64,000 bases of DNA, taken from an uncultured Eudoraea sp. Its GTDB lineage: Bacteria; Bacteroidota; Bacteroidia; Flavobacteriales; Flavobacteriaceae. The stretch spans positions 95,990 to 159,989 of the forward strand of contig NZ_CAMYOM010000006.1 in the NCBI RefSeq assembly GCF_947260015.1, read 5' to 3'. How positions within the stretch are numbered: position 1 is the first letter of the stretch; every line of letters starts with the position of its first letter. This document shows positions 19,095 through 28,734 of the stretch, piece after piece. The translations under genes and the position numbers were made by a program. The notes under the pieces were generated by a model, which was given only the letters and a program-made list of their open reading frames with translations, searched no databases and had not been told where the DNA came from.

Positions 19095-20030
19095 TTATTG
19101 TTTGTTTAAATTTTTTAAAATTGATGGAAGACTGCGCAGATGGGCTAATTCTCTGAATTTTTCCCGAGCTTCACCAGCCGGACTTCCCAGGTAACTTTTA
19201 CCTCCTTCCAGAGATCTGCCAATACCAGCCTGTGCCATTATTACTGCTTTCTTTCCTATGGTAATACCGCTTATTATCCCAACCTGGCCCCAAATAGTAA
19301 CTTCATCTTCGATTATAACACAGCCAGCAATTCCGGTTTGTGAAGCAATCAGACATTTTTCTCCAATTATAGTATCATGTCCTATCTGAATCTGATTATC
19401 TAGCTTGCTGCCTTTCTTAATCGTGGTATCGCCTGTAACACCCCTGTCTATTGAGCAAAGCGAACCAATATCTACATGGTCTTCTATTACAACGCGTCCT
19501 CCGGAAAGTAACTTATCATAGCCCTCCGGCCTGTTTTTATAATAGAAAGCATCCGCTCCAAGAACTGTTCCGGCATGAATAGTGACATGATCGCCAATGA
19601 TACAATTATCATATATACATACATTGGAATGAATAGTGCATTGATCACCTATTATAACATTATTACCAATAAACACATTAGGCTGAATATGACTATTCTT
19701 TCCAATTATGGCCGATTTGGAAATCATTAAATCCGATTTTTCAAAAGGCTTAAAATAATTAGTAAGTGTATTAAAATCTCTAAAAGGATCCTCGGATATC
19801 AGTAACGCTTTGCCAGGGGGGCAATCAACTTTTTTATTTATTAAAACAACAGTTGCTTTAGAACTTAATGCTTTGTCGTAATACTTTGGGTGATCTACAA
19901 AAACAATGTCTCCTTCTTCCACAACATGTATTTCGTTCATCCCATAAATAGAATAATCATCCCTTCCCACATATTCAGAGTTGATGATCTCTGCAATTTG
20001 TTTTAGAGTATATGGCTTTGGAAATTTCAC
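19095..20030 (-). CDS. LpxD-like N-acyltransferase (second copy)
   Basis: The 311-residue protein combines an N-terminal LpxD-like uridine-binding domain (about 1-100) with a left-handed beta-helix of hexapeptide repeats (about 105-265). The catalytic-His region GHDTIIGEKCLIASQTGIAG is conserved. It is clearly diverged from the lpxD at 22884-23909 in the same cluster. Flavobacteriia commonly carry two such genes; the second may modify a different lipid A or surface sugar precursor. It lies 95 bp downstream of efp and 66 bp upstream of sucD. Confidence 0.85.
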   Translation of the reverse strand: MKFPKPYTLKQIAEIINSEYVGRDDYSIYGMNEIHVVEEGDIVFVDHPKYYDKALSSKATVVLINKKVDCPPGKALLISEDPFRDFNTLTNYFKPFEKSDLMISKSAIIGKNSHIQPNVFIGNNVIIGDQCTIHSNVCIYDNCIIGDHVTIHAGTVLGADAFYYKNRPEGYDKLLSGGRVVIEDHVDIGSLCSIDRGVTGDTTIKKGSKLDNQIQIGHDTIIGEKCLIASQTGIAGCVIIEDEVTIWGQVGIISGITIGKKAVIMAQAGIGRSLEGGKSYLGSPAGEAREKFRELAHLRSLPSILKNLNKQ

Positions 20031-20125
20031 AAAAAGTTTATCAAAATTATCAATTTAATATATCAACTAACACTAAATATAAAATTCTCTAATATATTTA
20101 AATACAAGTATTTATATATATTAAT

Positions 20126-20689
20126 CTATTTTGCCCTCTCCATATAAGAGCCCTTTTCAGTATCAATTTTAATTTTATCACCTTCATTAATAAAAAGTGG
20201 TACATTTACTTTGGCCCCTGTCTCAACAACCGCAGGTTTAGATGCATTTGTAGCCGTATTTCCCTTAAGTCCGGGTTCTGTATGAGTGACTTCCAAAATG
20301 ACACTAGCGGGCATATCAACGGTTAATGGCATACTATCCTCCGTGTTAAACATTATAGTCACTATTTCGCCTTCTTTTAAAAGTCCCGCTGCATCAAGAA
20401 TACCTTCCTGAAGTGAGATTTGATTATAATCATCAGTATTCATAAAATGATAGGTTGTGCCATCAGAATATAAAAACTGATAAGATCTTGTTTCCACGCG
20501 TACATCTTCAATTTTGTGCCCGGCAGAGAAGGTATTATCCAATACTTTTCCACTTGTTACACTTTTAAGCTTTGTTCTCACAAATGCAGGACCTTTACCT
20601 GGTTTTACATGTAAAAACTCAGTAATCTTATAAATATCATTATTGTACTTAATGCACAATCCTTTTCTAATATCGGATGTATTTGCCAT
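20126..20689 (-). CDS. efp: Translation elongation factor P
   Basis: EF-P relieves ribosome stalling at polyproline stretches. The 187-residue length and three-domain layout are normal. The loop lysine that reaches the peptidyl-transferase centre is K32 in KPGKGPAFVR. Placement of efp directly after lpxA (6-bp gap) is a recurring Bacteroidota arrangement. No EF-P lysine-modifying enzyme is visible in the window. Confidence 0.96.
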   Translation of the reverse strand: MANTSDIRKGLCIKYNNDIYKITEFLHVKPGKGPAFVRTKLKSVTSGKVLDNTFSAGHKIEDVRVETRSYQFLYSDGTTYHFMNTDDYNQISLQEGILDAAGLLKEGEIVTIMFNTEDSMPLTVDMPASVILEVTHTEPGLKGNTATNASKPAVVETGAKVNVPLFINEGDKIKIDTEKGSYMERAK

Positions 20690-20695
20690 AGATAA

Positions 20696-21481
20696 TTAAT
20701 TTGTACTAAAATAGCCCTTCATTATTCCCCTTTGGGAATCACGAATAAACTGTAAAATTTCATCTCTTTCTGGTGTAGCCTCCATTTCTGCTTCAATGAT
20801 CTGTACAGCCTGTGTATTGTTATAATTCTTCTGATAGAGTATTCTGTAAATATTCTGTATCTCCCTAATTTTGTCTGAATTAAATCCTCTTCTCCGCAGT
20901 CCGACAGAATTTATTCCAACATATGACATTGGTTCTCTTGCGCCTTTGACATAAGGAGGAACATCTTTACGAACTAAAGATCCCCCGGTTACAAAAGCAT
21001 GATTACCAATTGAAACAAATTGATGCACAGCAACCAGACCTGCAAGAATAACATTATCGCCAATCGTTACATGCCCGGCAAGGGTTGAGTTATTAGAGAA
21101 AATACAATTATCCCCCACAAAACAGTCGTGAGCAATATGGCAATAGGCCATAATAAGACAATTTTTACCAATCACTGTTTTCATTCTGTCATGGGTACCC
21201 TTGTGAATGGTAGCACACTCTCTGATTGTAGTGTTATCACCAATTACCACGGTGGTTTCTTCTCCTTCATATTTCAAGTCCTGTGGTGGAGCTGATATTA
21301 CCGCGCCTGGGAAAATATTACAGTTCTTTCCTATGCGGGCACCTTCCATAATAGTGACATTGGAGCCTATCCAGGTACCATCGCCAATTATCACATTGTT
21401 ATGAATAGTGGTAAATGGTTCTATAACCACATTTTTTGCAATTTTAGCGCCCGGGTGAACGTAGGCTAGTGGCTGATTCAT
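20696..21481 (-). CDS. lpxA: UDP-N-acetylglucosamine O-acyltransferase
   Basis: LpxA transfers a 3-hydroxyacyl chain from ACP to UDP-GlcNAc, the first step of lipid A synthesis. The 261-residue protein shows the hexapeptide beta-helix (about 8-190) with the catalytic His in YCHIAHDCFVGDN. The helical C-terminus includes GLRRRGF, which binds acyl-ACP. It starts one base after the lpxC-fabZ stop and is part of the same operon. Confidence 0.96.
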   Translation of the reverse strand: MNQPLAYVHPGAKIAKNVVIEPFTTIHNNVIIGDGTWIGSNVTIMEGARIGKNCNIFPGAVISAPPQDLKYEGEETTVVIGDNTTIRECATIHKGTHDRMKTVIGKNCLIMAYCHIAHDCFVGDNCIFSNNSTLAGHVTIGDNVILAGLVAVHQFVSIGNHAFVTGGSLVRKDVPPYVKGAREPMSYVGINSVGLRRRGFNSDKIREIQNIYRILYQKNYNNTQAVQIIEAEMEATPERDEILQFIRDSQRGIMKGYFSTN

Positions 21482-21482
21482 G

Positions 21483-22880
21483 CTAATCTTCTTGTTTTGT
21501 TTTTACGATTTGGGCCATTAACTCTGCTTCGGACACCAGTTTTCCATTAGCATATGCATAAGCCTGCATATGACAGATTCCTCTTCGTATTGGTGAAATA
21601 AGATCACACTTAAAAATTAATGTATCTCCGGGGACTACTTGTTGTTTAAATTTAACATTGTCGATCTTCATAAAGAAGGTAAGATAATTTTCAGGGTCAG
21701 GAACAGTATTTAAAACCAGTATTCCTCCGGTTTGTGCCATAGCCTCAACCTGTAAAACCCCCGGCATAACAGGTGCCCCGGGAAAGTGTCCCACGAAAAA
21801 TGGTTCGTTCATGGTGACATTTTTCACGCCAACCACATGAGAATCAGAAAGTTCCATAATTTTATCAACCAAAAGGAAAGGCGGCCTGTGTGGCAACATT
21901 TTCATAATTTGAGTAACGTCCATTAAAGGAGGTTGATTTAAATCGAATTTTGGAACCTTATTCCGTTTTTCCAATTTAATAATTTTGGACAGTTTTTTAG
22001 CAAATTGAGTGTTTACATAATGTCCGGGTTTATTGGCAATTACTTTCCCTTTAATTCTTGTTCCCGCCAATGCTAAATCTCCAATTACGTCCAATAATTT
22101 ATGTCTGGCAGCCTCGTTTGGTTGATGCAATGTCAGATTATCTAAAATACCGTTGGGCTTTACCGATAGTTTTTTCTTATTAAAGGCCTTTTCAAGTTTC
22201 TTCATGGTAGGACCAGAAATTTCCTTGTCTACATAAACAATGGCATTGTTCAAATCACCCCCTTTTATAAGCCCATTCTCCAATAACATTTCCAATTCAT
22301 GAAGAAAACTAAATGTCCTGGCATCCGCAATTTCTTTTTTAAAATCTGCTATTCTCTCCAGGGTAGCATTCTGTGTCCCAAGAACCTTGGTGCCAAAATC
22401 TACCATGGTGGTAATTTTGTAATCCTCCGAAGGAATTAATGTTATGTCGCTTCCGGAAGCTTCATCTTTATAAGTAATTACTTCTTTAACTACATATTCT
22501 TCCCGATCGGCCTCTTGTTCTACAATTCCAGCTTTTTCTAATGCCTCGACAAAAAATTTGGAAGATCCATCCATGATAGGTGGTTCAGGCGAATCCAATT
22601 CTATTAAAACATTATCTATCTCCATGCCAACCAATGCTGCAAGAACATGTTCTGAGGTTTGGATCTTAACTCCTCTTTTCTCCAGATTTGTTCCTCTTTG
22701 GGTATTAACCACATAATTCGCATCGGCTTCAATAATTGGTTCCCCTTCAAGATCTACACGTTTAAAAGCAAAACCGTGATTCTCCACGGCTGGAACAAAT
22801 TTCATGGTAACGTTCTCACCGGTATGCAAACCCACGCCGGTTAGTGTTACTTCATTTGCTATAGTACGTTGTTTTGCCAT
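21483..22880 (-). CDS. lpxC/fabZ: LpxC-FabZ fusion
   Basis: The fusion combines UDP-3-O-acyl-GlcNAc deacetylase (about 1-310) with the 3-hydroxyacyl-ACP dehydratase FabZ (about 320-465). In the LpxC half, SEHVLAALVGM supplies a zinc His, and ARHKLLDVIGDLALAG supplies a second zinc His and Asp. The FabZ half shows MLPHRPPFLLVDKI and VGHFPGAPVMPGVLQVEAMAQTGG with the catalytic His and Glu. The fusion is normal in Bacteroidota and couples the committed step of lipid A to fatty-acid supply. It lies 3 bp after lpxD. Confidence 0.97.
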   Translation of the reverse strand: MAKQRTIANEVTLTGVGLHTGENVTMKFVPAVENHGFAFKRVDLEGEPIIEADANYVVNTQRGTNLEKRGVKIQTSEHVLAALVGMEIDNVLIELDSPEPPIMDGSSKFFVEALEKAGIVEQEADREEYVVKEVITYKDEASGSDITLIPSEDYKITTMVDFGTKVLGTQNATLERIADFKKEIADARTFSFLHELEMLLENGLIKGGDLNNAIVYVDKEISGPTMKKLEKAFNKKKLSVKPNGILDNLTLHQPNEAARHKLLDVIGDLALAGTRIKGKVIANKPGHYVNTQFAKKLSKIIKLEKRNKVPKFDLNQPPLMDVTQIMKMLPHRPPFLLVDKIMELSDSHVVGVKNVTMNEPFFVGHFPGAPVMPGVLQVEAMAQTGGILVLNTVPDPENYLTFFMKIDNVKFKQQVVPGDTLIFKCDLISPIRRGICHMQAYAYANGKLVSEAELMAQIVKTKQED

Positions 22881-22883
22881 ACT

Positions 22884-23909
22884 TTATTTATCGTCAATTT
22901 TATTTTCCAGGTCATTAATCCTGTTAACCAGTTTTGGCAGGTTTTTAAAATGAACATAAGATTTATTGTAGTCTGCGTAATTGAATGCAGGTGATCCCTG
23001 TATGAATTCATCGTCCTTCAGATTACGGCCTATACCTGATTGGGCCTGTATCCTAACCCTGTCACCAATAGTTATATGACCAACAATACCAACCTGGCCC
23101 CCAATTTTACAATTTTTTCCAATTTTTGTGGACCCCGCTATACCAGTCTGAGCTGCTATTGCTGTATGCTCTCCAATTTCAACATTATGCGCAATTTGAA
23201 TTTGGTTGTCAAGTTTTACGCCATTTCTAAGAATAGTTGATCCAAGCGTTGCCCTATCTATGGTGGTTCCTGCACCAACATCCACATTTTCCTCCAGAAT
23301 TACATTCCCGGTTTGAGGTACTTTACTGTATTCACCATTTGAATTAGGTGCAAAACCAAAGCCATCTGCACCAATAATAGCCCCACTATGAATTACACAT
23401 CCCTTTCCTATTATTGTTTCTGAATAAATTTTTGCTCCTGCAAAAATCAGAACATCATCGGCTATCGTAACATTATCACCTATATAGACATTGGGGTAAA
23501 TTTTGACATCATTACCAATTTTTACATTGTTTCCCAAATATGAAAAAGCACCCAAATAGAAATTTGCTCCATAACTGGCAGATTCTGATAAAAATATTGG
23601 CCGCTCCAGTCCCGTTTTGTTGTTCTTAACCTGATTGTAATATTCTAATAATTTTGAAAAAGATTCGTAGGCATCATCAACCTTAATTAGGGTAGTGGAA
23701 ATCGTCTGCTCCGGCACAAAATCTTTATTTACAAGTGTAATTGATGCTTCGGTGCTGTATATAAAAGATGTGTATTTAGGATTTGCCAAAAAAGTTAACG
23801 AACCAATTTCTCCTTCTTCAATCTTAGCCAATTTATGCACGGCGACATCCGGGTTGCCTTCTATCTCACCCTCCAAAATACCTGCAATCTGACTAGCTGT
23901 AAATTTCAA
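22884..23909 (-). CDS. lpxD: UDP-3-O-acylglucosamine N-acyltransferase
   Basis: LpxD adds the second hydroxyacyl chain to the deacetylated intermediate. The 341-residue protein has the N-terminal uridine-binding domain (EGNPDVAVHKLAKIEEGEIGSLTFLANPKY) and a beta-helix with the catalytic His in NQIQIAHNVEIGEHTAIAAQ. It heads the lpxD-lpxC/fabZ-lpxA-efp cluster, whose junctions are only 1-6 bp, so all four genes are one transcription unit. Confidence 0.96.
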   Translation of the reverse strand: MKFTASQIAGILEGEIEGNPDVAVHKLAKIEEGEIGSLTFLANPKYTSFIYSTEASITLVNKDFVPEQTISTTLIKVDDAYESFSKLLEYYNQVKNNKTGLERPIFLSESASYGANFYLGAFSYLGNNVKIGNDVKIYPNVYIGDNVTIADDVLIFAGAKIYSETIIGKGCVIHSGAIIGADGFGFAPNSNGEYSKVPQTGNVILEENVDVGAGTTIDRATLGSTILRNGVKLDNQIQIAHNVEIGEHTAIAAQTGIAGSTKIGKNCKIGGQVGIVGHITIGDRVRIQAQSGIGRNLKDDEFIQGSPAFNYADYNKSYVHFKNLPKLVNRINDLENKIDDK

Positions 23910-24074
23910 ATTTTTATATTATTTAACCCTGTGCTTAGACTCAGACAAAAGTAAGAAAAATTGATTAATGGTATTGCGCAAGATATCCGTATATAAGTCC
24001 CTATATATTAGCATATTAAGACTTTAAAAACGCTTTGAGGAAATTGGAGGTAGCCAAAATTCAGAGTATTAAAG

Positions 24075-25301
24075 CTAAAGATCATCTTTTGGATAACAGA
24101 TATAATATTTAGTTACTGTCTTAGATAAAGCGGTCAAATTTAAATGATCCGATGCTTTAGCAACATCCATCAATTTACCATTACTACGCAAAATATTTAT
24201 GTTCTGACTATGCTGATTATAGGCCTTGTTTTCTATAATTCCCCGGAATACAAAGTAGGCGGTCTCTGAATCACTCAACTTATATTTGGCCTTAAATCCC
24301 TTAAAAAGTTCCTTAAATTTATTTTCCTTTTCAGGTTTGTTCTTAAGTCTTATATTCAAAAGTCTACGATTCAAAATCATCCCGCAAAGTTTTGACAAAA
24401 CAAAGTCGGTACTATGCTGCCATTGTTTTATTGCCGCTAGTATATCAATGTCATCAAGACTTGCAAAACGATCTAAAACCTCTAAATTAAAACTCGTCCT
24501 GTCTATTTTGTTTTTCAAAAAGAACATGAGAGGCGGACTACAAGCCAGTTCAAATTTCATCTCAACCAATTCCTTTGCCCGCTGCAGTGTCTTAATTAGT
24601 AATTGCTCAGCTACTATTCCTGTTTTATGAAGGTATACCTGCCAATACATAAATCTTCGGGCCATTAGAAATTTCTCTACGGAATAGATCCCTTTTTCCT
24701 CAACAACCAATATGCCATCCACAACATTTAACATGGTTATTAAACGCTCTGCATTTATATTTCCCTCTGCAACGCCTGTATAAAAACTATCCCGCTTCAA
24801 ATAATCTAATCGGTCCATATCCAATTGACTACTGACCAGTTGATTCAGGAATTTTTTTCTATAAGTGCCTTTAAATATTTCAATTCCTAAAGTTAAACTT
24901 CCGTTAAACTTGCGGTTAAGCACCTCCATAAATATGTGCGAAATTGCTTCATGATTTATTCCTTCTACCAAACTATGTTCCATAGCGTGTGAAAAAGGAC
25001 CATGGCCAATATCATGTAATAAAATAGCACATAGCAATCCTTGCGCCTCCTCTTCCGTAACCTCAATCCCCTTAAAACGAAGTAGTTGTATTGCTTCCTG
25101 CATTAAATGCATACTGCCCAATGCATGATGAAAACGAGTATGATGCGCGCCTGGATAGACGAGATATGAAAGCCCCATTTGGGAAATACGGCGAAGCCTT
25201 TGAAAATATGGGTCCGCTATCAGGTTAAAAATTAGTGCATCTGGAATTCTAATAAATCCGTAAATTGGATCATTGAATATTTTAAGCTTGTTTGATTTTG
25301 A
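24075..25301 (-). CDS. HD-domain phosphohydrolase
   Basis: The protein of about 408 residues belongs to the HD superfamily related to dGTP triphosphohydrolases. TRFHHALGSMHLM and LLHDIGHGPFSHAMEH supply the metal-binding His and His-Asp pairs, and QLDMDRLDYLKRD carries the last Asp. No ATG starts the frame; candidate starts are TTG at 25301 (SKSNKLKIFNDPIYGFI) and TTG at 25322. I prefer 25301 because a TATCTTTA element (TAnnTTTG-like) lies just upstream and the shorter N-terminus matches family members. It is divergent from porX across about 40 bp, an arrangement conserved in flavobacteria. Substrate unknown. Confidence 0.88.
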   Translation of the reverse strand, partial: SKSNKLKIFNDPIYGFIRIPDALIFNLIADPYFQRLRRISQMGLSYLVYPGAHHTRFHHALGSMHLMQEAIQLLRFKGIEVTEEEAQGLLCAILLHDIGHGPFSHAMEHSLVEGINHEAISHIFMEVLNRKFNGSLTLGIEIFKGTYRKKFLNQLVSSQLDMDRLDYLKRDSFYTGVAEGNINAERLITMLNVVDGILVVEEKGIYSVEKFLMARRFMYWQVYLHKTGIVAEQLLIKTLQRAKELVEMKFELACSPPLMFFLKNKIDRTSFNLEVLDRFASLDDIDILAAIKQWQHSTDFVLSKLCGMILNRRLLNIRLKNKPEKENKFKELFKGFKAKYKLSDSETAYFVFRGIIENKAYNQHSQNINILRSNGKLMDVAKASDHLNLTALSKTVTKYYICYPKDDL

Positions 25302-25341
25302 CAAAATAGCTATTGTTTTCAACGGTAAAGATAATGACTAA

Positions 25342-26886
25342 ATGAACAAGATAACAATCCTTTGGGCAGATGATGAAATAGATTTGTTAAAGCCCCATAT
25401 TATTTTCCTGGAAGGCAAAAATTATCAGGTAGTAACCTGTAAAAGCGGTCAGGATGCTTTGGAAGAAATTAGAACCCGGAATTTTGATATTGTTTTTCTC
25501 GATGAGAATATGCCGGGAATTTCCGGATTGGAAACATTAAATGAAATTAAAGTTATAGATGCCACCCTCCCGGTAGTAATGATAACCAAAAGTGAGGAGG
25601 AGTATATCATGGAAGAGGCTATTGGTTCAAAAATTGCCGACTATCTTATAAAACCAGTCAATCCTAATCAAATACTTCTTTCACTTAAAAAAAACCTGGA
25701 TCACTCTCGTTTGGTATCAGAAAAGACCACTTCTAACTACCAGCAGGAATTCAGAAAGATCTCAATGGACCTATCTATGGTCAACTCTTATGAGGAATGG
25801 GCAGATCTTTACAAGAAACTTATTTATTGGGAATTACAATTGGAGGAAATAGAAGATTCCGGGATGTTTGAAATTTTGGAATCTCAAAAAATTGAAGCTA
25901 ATAATCAGTTTGGGAAATTTATTGAAAAGAATTATGCTGATTGGTTTCATGATGGTGACGGACCTGTAATGTCACATACCTTATTTAAGGAACTAATTCT
26001 GCCTGAAATCCAGGATACACCCACCCTCCTGTTAGTAATAGACAATTTAAGGTATGACCAGTGGTTCGCATTCGAAGATGTCCTTACGCCTTATTACAAG
26101 AAAAGCAAGGAAATGCCATATTACAGCATTTTGCCAACGGCAACTCAATATGCGCGAAATGCTATTTTCTCTGGCCTAATGCCCCTTGAAATGGAAAAAA
26201 AATACCCCCAATGGTGGAAGAACGATACGGACGAAGGCGGGAAGAATTTATTTGAGAACAAATTCCTGGGAGCACAATTAAAACAATTGGGACTTGATAT
26301 TAAATGGGAGTACCATAAAATAAGTAGTCTAAAACAAGGCAAACATCTTTCTCAAAACTTTCGTTCGCAAAAGAAAAATGACCTTACGGTTCTGGTGTAT
26401 AATTTTGTAGACATGCTTTCACATTCCAAAACCGAAATGGATGTTATTAAAGAACTGGCATCTAATGATAAAGCATATCGCTCCTTAACCAATAGTTGGT
26501 TTAAGAATTCACCACTTCTTGAGATCATTCAACAAGCGCAAAGTATGGGCTTAAAACTAGTCATTACCACAGATCATGGTACCATAAATGTAAAACAGCC
26601 TTCTAAAGTAATTGGAGACAAAGAGACCAGTCTTAATCTTAGATACAAAACAGGCCGAAGTCTTACTTATAAGGAGAATGATGTGATAGAGGCCAAAGAC
26701 CCTGCTAATATTTATTTACCAAGTATTACAATGAGTAGTTCATTTATTTTTGCAAAAAATGATTTGTTTTTTGCTTACCCCAATAATTACAACCACTACG
26801 TGAGCTATTACAGAAATTCTTATCAACATGGAGGCGTTTCCCTGGAGGAAATGATTATACCATTTGTGGTTCTGGAGCCCAGATAA
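25342..26886 (+). CDS. porX: PorX, response regulator with PglZ domain (T9SS regulation)
   Basis: PorX works with the histidine kinase PorY to control type IX secretion and gliding genes. The 514-residue protein has an N-terminal receiver domain (about 3-120): ADDE acidic pocket, phospho-acceptor D54 in FLDENMPG, conserved Thr/Lys in MITKS and LIKPV. A helical linker leads to a C-terminal PglZ domain of the alkaline-phosphatase superfamily (about 220-510), with LLVIDNLRYDQW, LPTATQYARNA and TTDHGTINV metal and nucleophile segments. PglZ domains of PorX have reported phosphodiesterase activity. It starts about 40 bp from the divergent HD gene. Confidence 0.94.
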   Translation: MNKITILWADDEIDLLKPHIIFLEGKNYQVVTCKSGQDALEEIRTRNFDIVFLDENMPGISGLETLNEIKVIDATLPVVMITKSEEEYIMEEAIGSKIADYLIKPVNPNQILLSLKKNLDHSRLVSEKTTSNYQQEFRKISMDLSMVNSYEEWADLYKKLIYWELQLEEIEDSGMFEILESQKIEANNQFGKFIEKNYADWFHDGDGPVMSHTLFKELILPEIQDTPTLLLVIDNLRYDQWFAFEDVLTPYYKKSKEMPYYSILPTATQYARNAIFSGLMPLEMEKKYPQWWKNDTDEGGKNLFENKFLGAQLKQLGLDIKWEYHKISSLKQGKHLSQNFRSQKKNDLTVLVYNFVDMLSHSKTEMDVIKELASNDKAYRSLTNSWFKNSPLLEIIQQAQSMGLKLVITTDHGTINVKQPSKVIGDKETSLNLRYKTGRSLTYKENDVIEAKDPANIYLPSITMSSSFIFAKNDLFFAYPNNYNHYVSYYRNSYQHGGVSLEEMIIPFVVLEPR

Positions 26887-27249
26887 TCATATTTGTATAA
26901 TTACTTGGATCATTTGCTAAACCACCAGATATCCGCAAAAAAGTTTTAGTTAATTAAAAGGAATTTTATCAAATATTTGATTCTTACCAAGGTCTGATTA
27001 GACTTGTTAGCACTAAAATTTACACGCTTAGGATTATTTTAAATCGGTTTGTCTAAAAACCCTTTGGTAAATAAAATAGTCATTTGGGACATTTAAAGTA
27101 AGGCTTCGTCCCTTGTTATTGTTTAAATCTTTGAATTTCAACTTTATTTGGACAATAAACTTTGGAATAGTGATGTAAAGCGTTAAATATACGTGGCTTT
27201 ACCCAAAACTCTATATATATCTGAATACTAACTTTAAAACAACTTAAGA
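26887..27249. other. Intergenic region with one candidate promoter
   Basis: This stretch of about 360 bp is AT-rich and has no supported reading frame or RNA gene. A possible plus-strand promoter is TTTG at 27130-27133 followed after 22 bp by TAAACTTTG at 27156-27164, which would give a leader of about 80 nt to the gene at 27250. No terminator hairpin is evident after porX. Confidence 0.35.
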
Positions 27250-28014
27250 ATGAGAAAAGGAATTATATTTTTAGCTGTATGCATTTTGAGCTTTCAATTT
27301 GCAATGGCACAGTCAATCACTACCCACCAATATAGAAGGGTATCTCCTGAAAATATGGACGAGTATTTAAAAAGAGAAACTACGTATTGGGCTAAATGGG
27401 CAGAAAAGGAAGTTACAAATGGGAACTTAACATTTTGGGCGATTTTGCAAAAAGTTGGAGGCGTAAACCAGGATACCAGCCCGAATATCCTAATTATAAA
27501 TACTTTTAAAGATATTGATAAAGGGGCTGATTGGGGAAGTATAGACGCAATGTTTCCGGATGTTAAAATGGAGGATATTGATACATGGGATATTAGCACT
27601 AATATGCATCAGGTATTCCTGAGAAATCTTCCCAACCATATCCGGGCAGAAAATTCCACGGATGATGATTATAAATTTGTACATATCATTTATCACGACA
27701 CAAAAGATACAGGGCAGCACCTTGCTTTTGAAGCTGATAAATGGAAACCTATGGTAGAACAGGCCATGAAGGAAGGTAAGACAACTATAAAAGGCTGGGG
27801 TAATCAGGTCATCATTTCTCCGGTTACTTCTAATTTCACATATGGTAGCTATTCTTATGATATATTTTCCTCTTTGCAGGATGCATTATCTCCTGCCTTT
27901 AGCGATGACTGGACCGAACCTGAAGGAACTTGGGATGGTTTTCAGGAGAACTATAACAAGCGTAATTCTAACGTTTACAGAATTGTTGCAGGTGCATCTG
28001 CCCCTTCCGAGTAA
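27250..28014 (+). CDS. Secreted hypothetical protein
   Basis: The 254-residue protein begins with a classic signal peptide MRKGIIFLAVCILSFQFAMA, with cleavage likely before QS. The mature part is rich in aromatic and acidic residues (EEYLKRETTYWAKWAEK, DDWTEPEGTWDGF). It has no membrane helix or C-terminal T9SS sorting domain. It resembles small exported flavobacterial proteins of unknown function. I do not recognise a family. A terminator at 28044-28075 ends the transcript. Confidence 0.75.
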   Translation: MRKGIIFLAVCILSFQFAMAQSITTHQYRRVSPENMDEYLKRETTYWAKWAEKEVTNGNLTFWAILQKVGGVNQDTSPNILIINTFKDIDKGADWGSIDAMFPDVKMEDIDTWDISTNMHQVFLRNLPNHIRAENSTDDDYKFVHIIYHDTKDTGQHLAFEADKWKPMVEQAMKEGKTTIKGWGNQVIISPVTSNFTYGSYSYDIFSSLQDALSPAFSDDWTEPEGTWDGFQENYNKRNSNVYRIVAGASAPSE

Positions 28015-28043
28015 ATTAACCTGAAAGGATTAATGAAAAATGG

Positions 28044-28075
28044 AAAGCCTTAAATAAATATTTAAGGCTTTTTTT
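28044..28075 (+). terminator. Intrinsic terminator
   Basis: AAAGCCTTAAATA and TATTTAAGGCTTT form a near-perfect stem followed by a run of T residues, 30 bp after the stop at 28014. Confidence 0.85.
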
Positions 28076-28125
28076 GGAAATAAAATGAGCCACAATCACC
28101 TAAAATTATATATAAACATTACGTT

Positions 28126-28473
28126 ATGGGAAACATTAAGCTTATCGCAAGATTTTTAATACATGAGGGCAAAGAAGAAGAATTCAAAAGTATTGCAACT
28201 CAGTGCTTGAATATTGTTAGTGAAAAGGAAAAAGACACCACCTTACAGTACGACTGGTATTTTAATTCTGGCGGGAATGAGTGTGTAGTACTAGAAACGT
28301 ATGCAGATTCTAATGCAATATTTCTTCATTTGGGAAACCTGGGAGAATTGCTTGGTCAGCTACTTCAGATAGCTGACTTTTACCCCGAGATTTACGGGAG
28401 CCCCTCAGAAGAATTGCTGAGTGCCGTTAAAGCTATGAATCCTAAAATTTATTCTTTCTATCAGGGCGTTTAA
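28126..28473 (+). CDS. ABM-domain (antibiotic biosynthesis monooxygenase-like) protein
   Basis: The 115-residue cytoplasmic protein looks like a dimeric alpha-beta barrel monooxygenase-like protein. KLIARFLIHEGKEEEFKSIATQCLNIVSEKEKDTTLQYDWYFN gives the first strand and helix, and ECVVLETYADSNAIFLHLGN the second strand followed by a helix. This fits the ABM superfamily, whose members range from haem or quinone oxygenases to proteins without known activity. No neighbour suggests a substrate. The start ATG at 28126 follows the terminator of the preceding gene by about 50 bp, so it has its own promoter. Confidence 0.75.
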   Translation: MGNIKLIARFLIHEGKEEEFKSIATQCLNIVSEKEKDTTLQYDWYFNSGGNECVVLETYADSNAIFLHLGNLGELLGQLLQIADFYPEIYGSPSEELLSAVKAMNPKIYSFYQGV

Positions 28474-28669
28474 TTCTATTAAATATCAGGTCTTTTATTT
28501 TATTGTCTCTCCAAATTCGATTATTAAGATTCACTAATTGAGAGTTTAAAGTTTATTGCTTCAAGGTCATCATAATGACCTATTTATAAATCCGAAGTTT
28601 TTTCCGGATAAATATCCCTTTAATTGAAGTTATTCTGAGTTATTAATAAAATTTAACATTATAACTGAT

Positions 28670-28677
28670 TATCTTTG
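28670..28677 (+). promoter_or_regulatory. -7 promoter element of the phosphatase gene
   Basis: TATCTTTG matches the Bacteroidota -7 consensus TAnnTTTG exactly. It lies 57 bp before the ATG at 28735 and overlaps the most upstream in-frame start (28675), which argues against that start. No good TTTG -33 element sits at the right distance. Confidence 0.5.
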
Positions 28678-28734
28678 AGTAGCACAATGCTATACATATC
28701 ACAGGATAGAAGCTTTAATTTAAAGGACAGAAAA

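Noticed and set aside
21483..22880. LpxC-FabZ fusion as an unusual fusion
   Set aside because: It is the standard form in Bacteroidota. The same holds for fused HisB and HisIE.
28675..28734. Upstream start of the phosphatase gene
   Set aside because: It overlaps an exact -7 promoter element and places hydrophilic residues ahead of the signal peptide.
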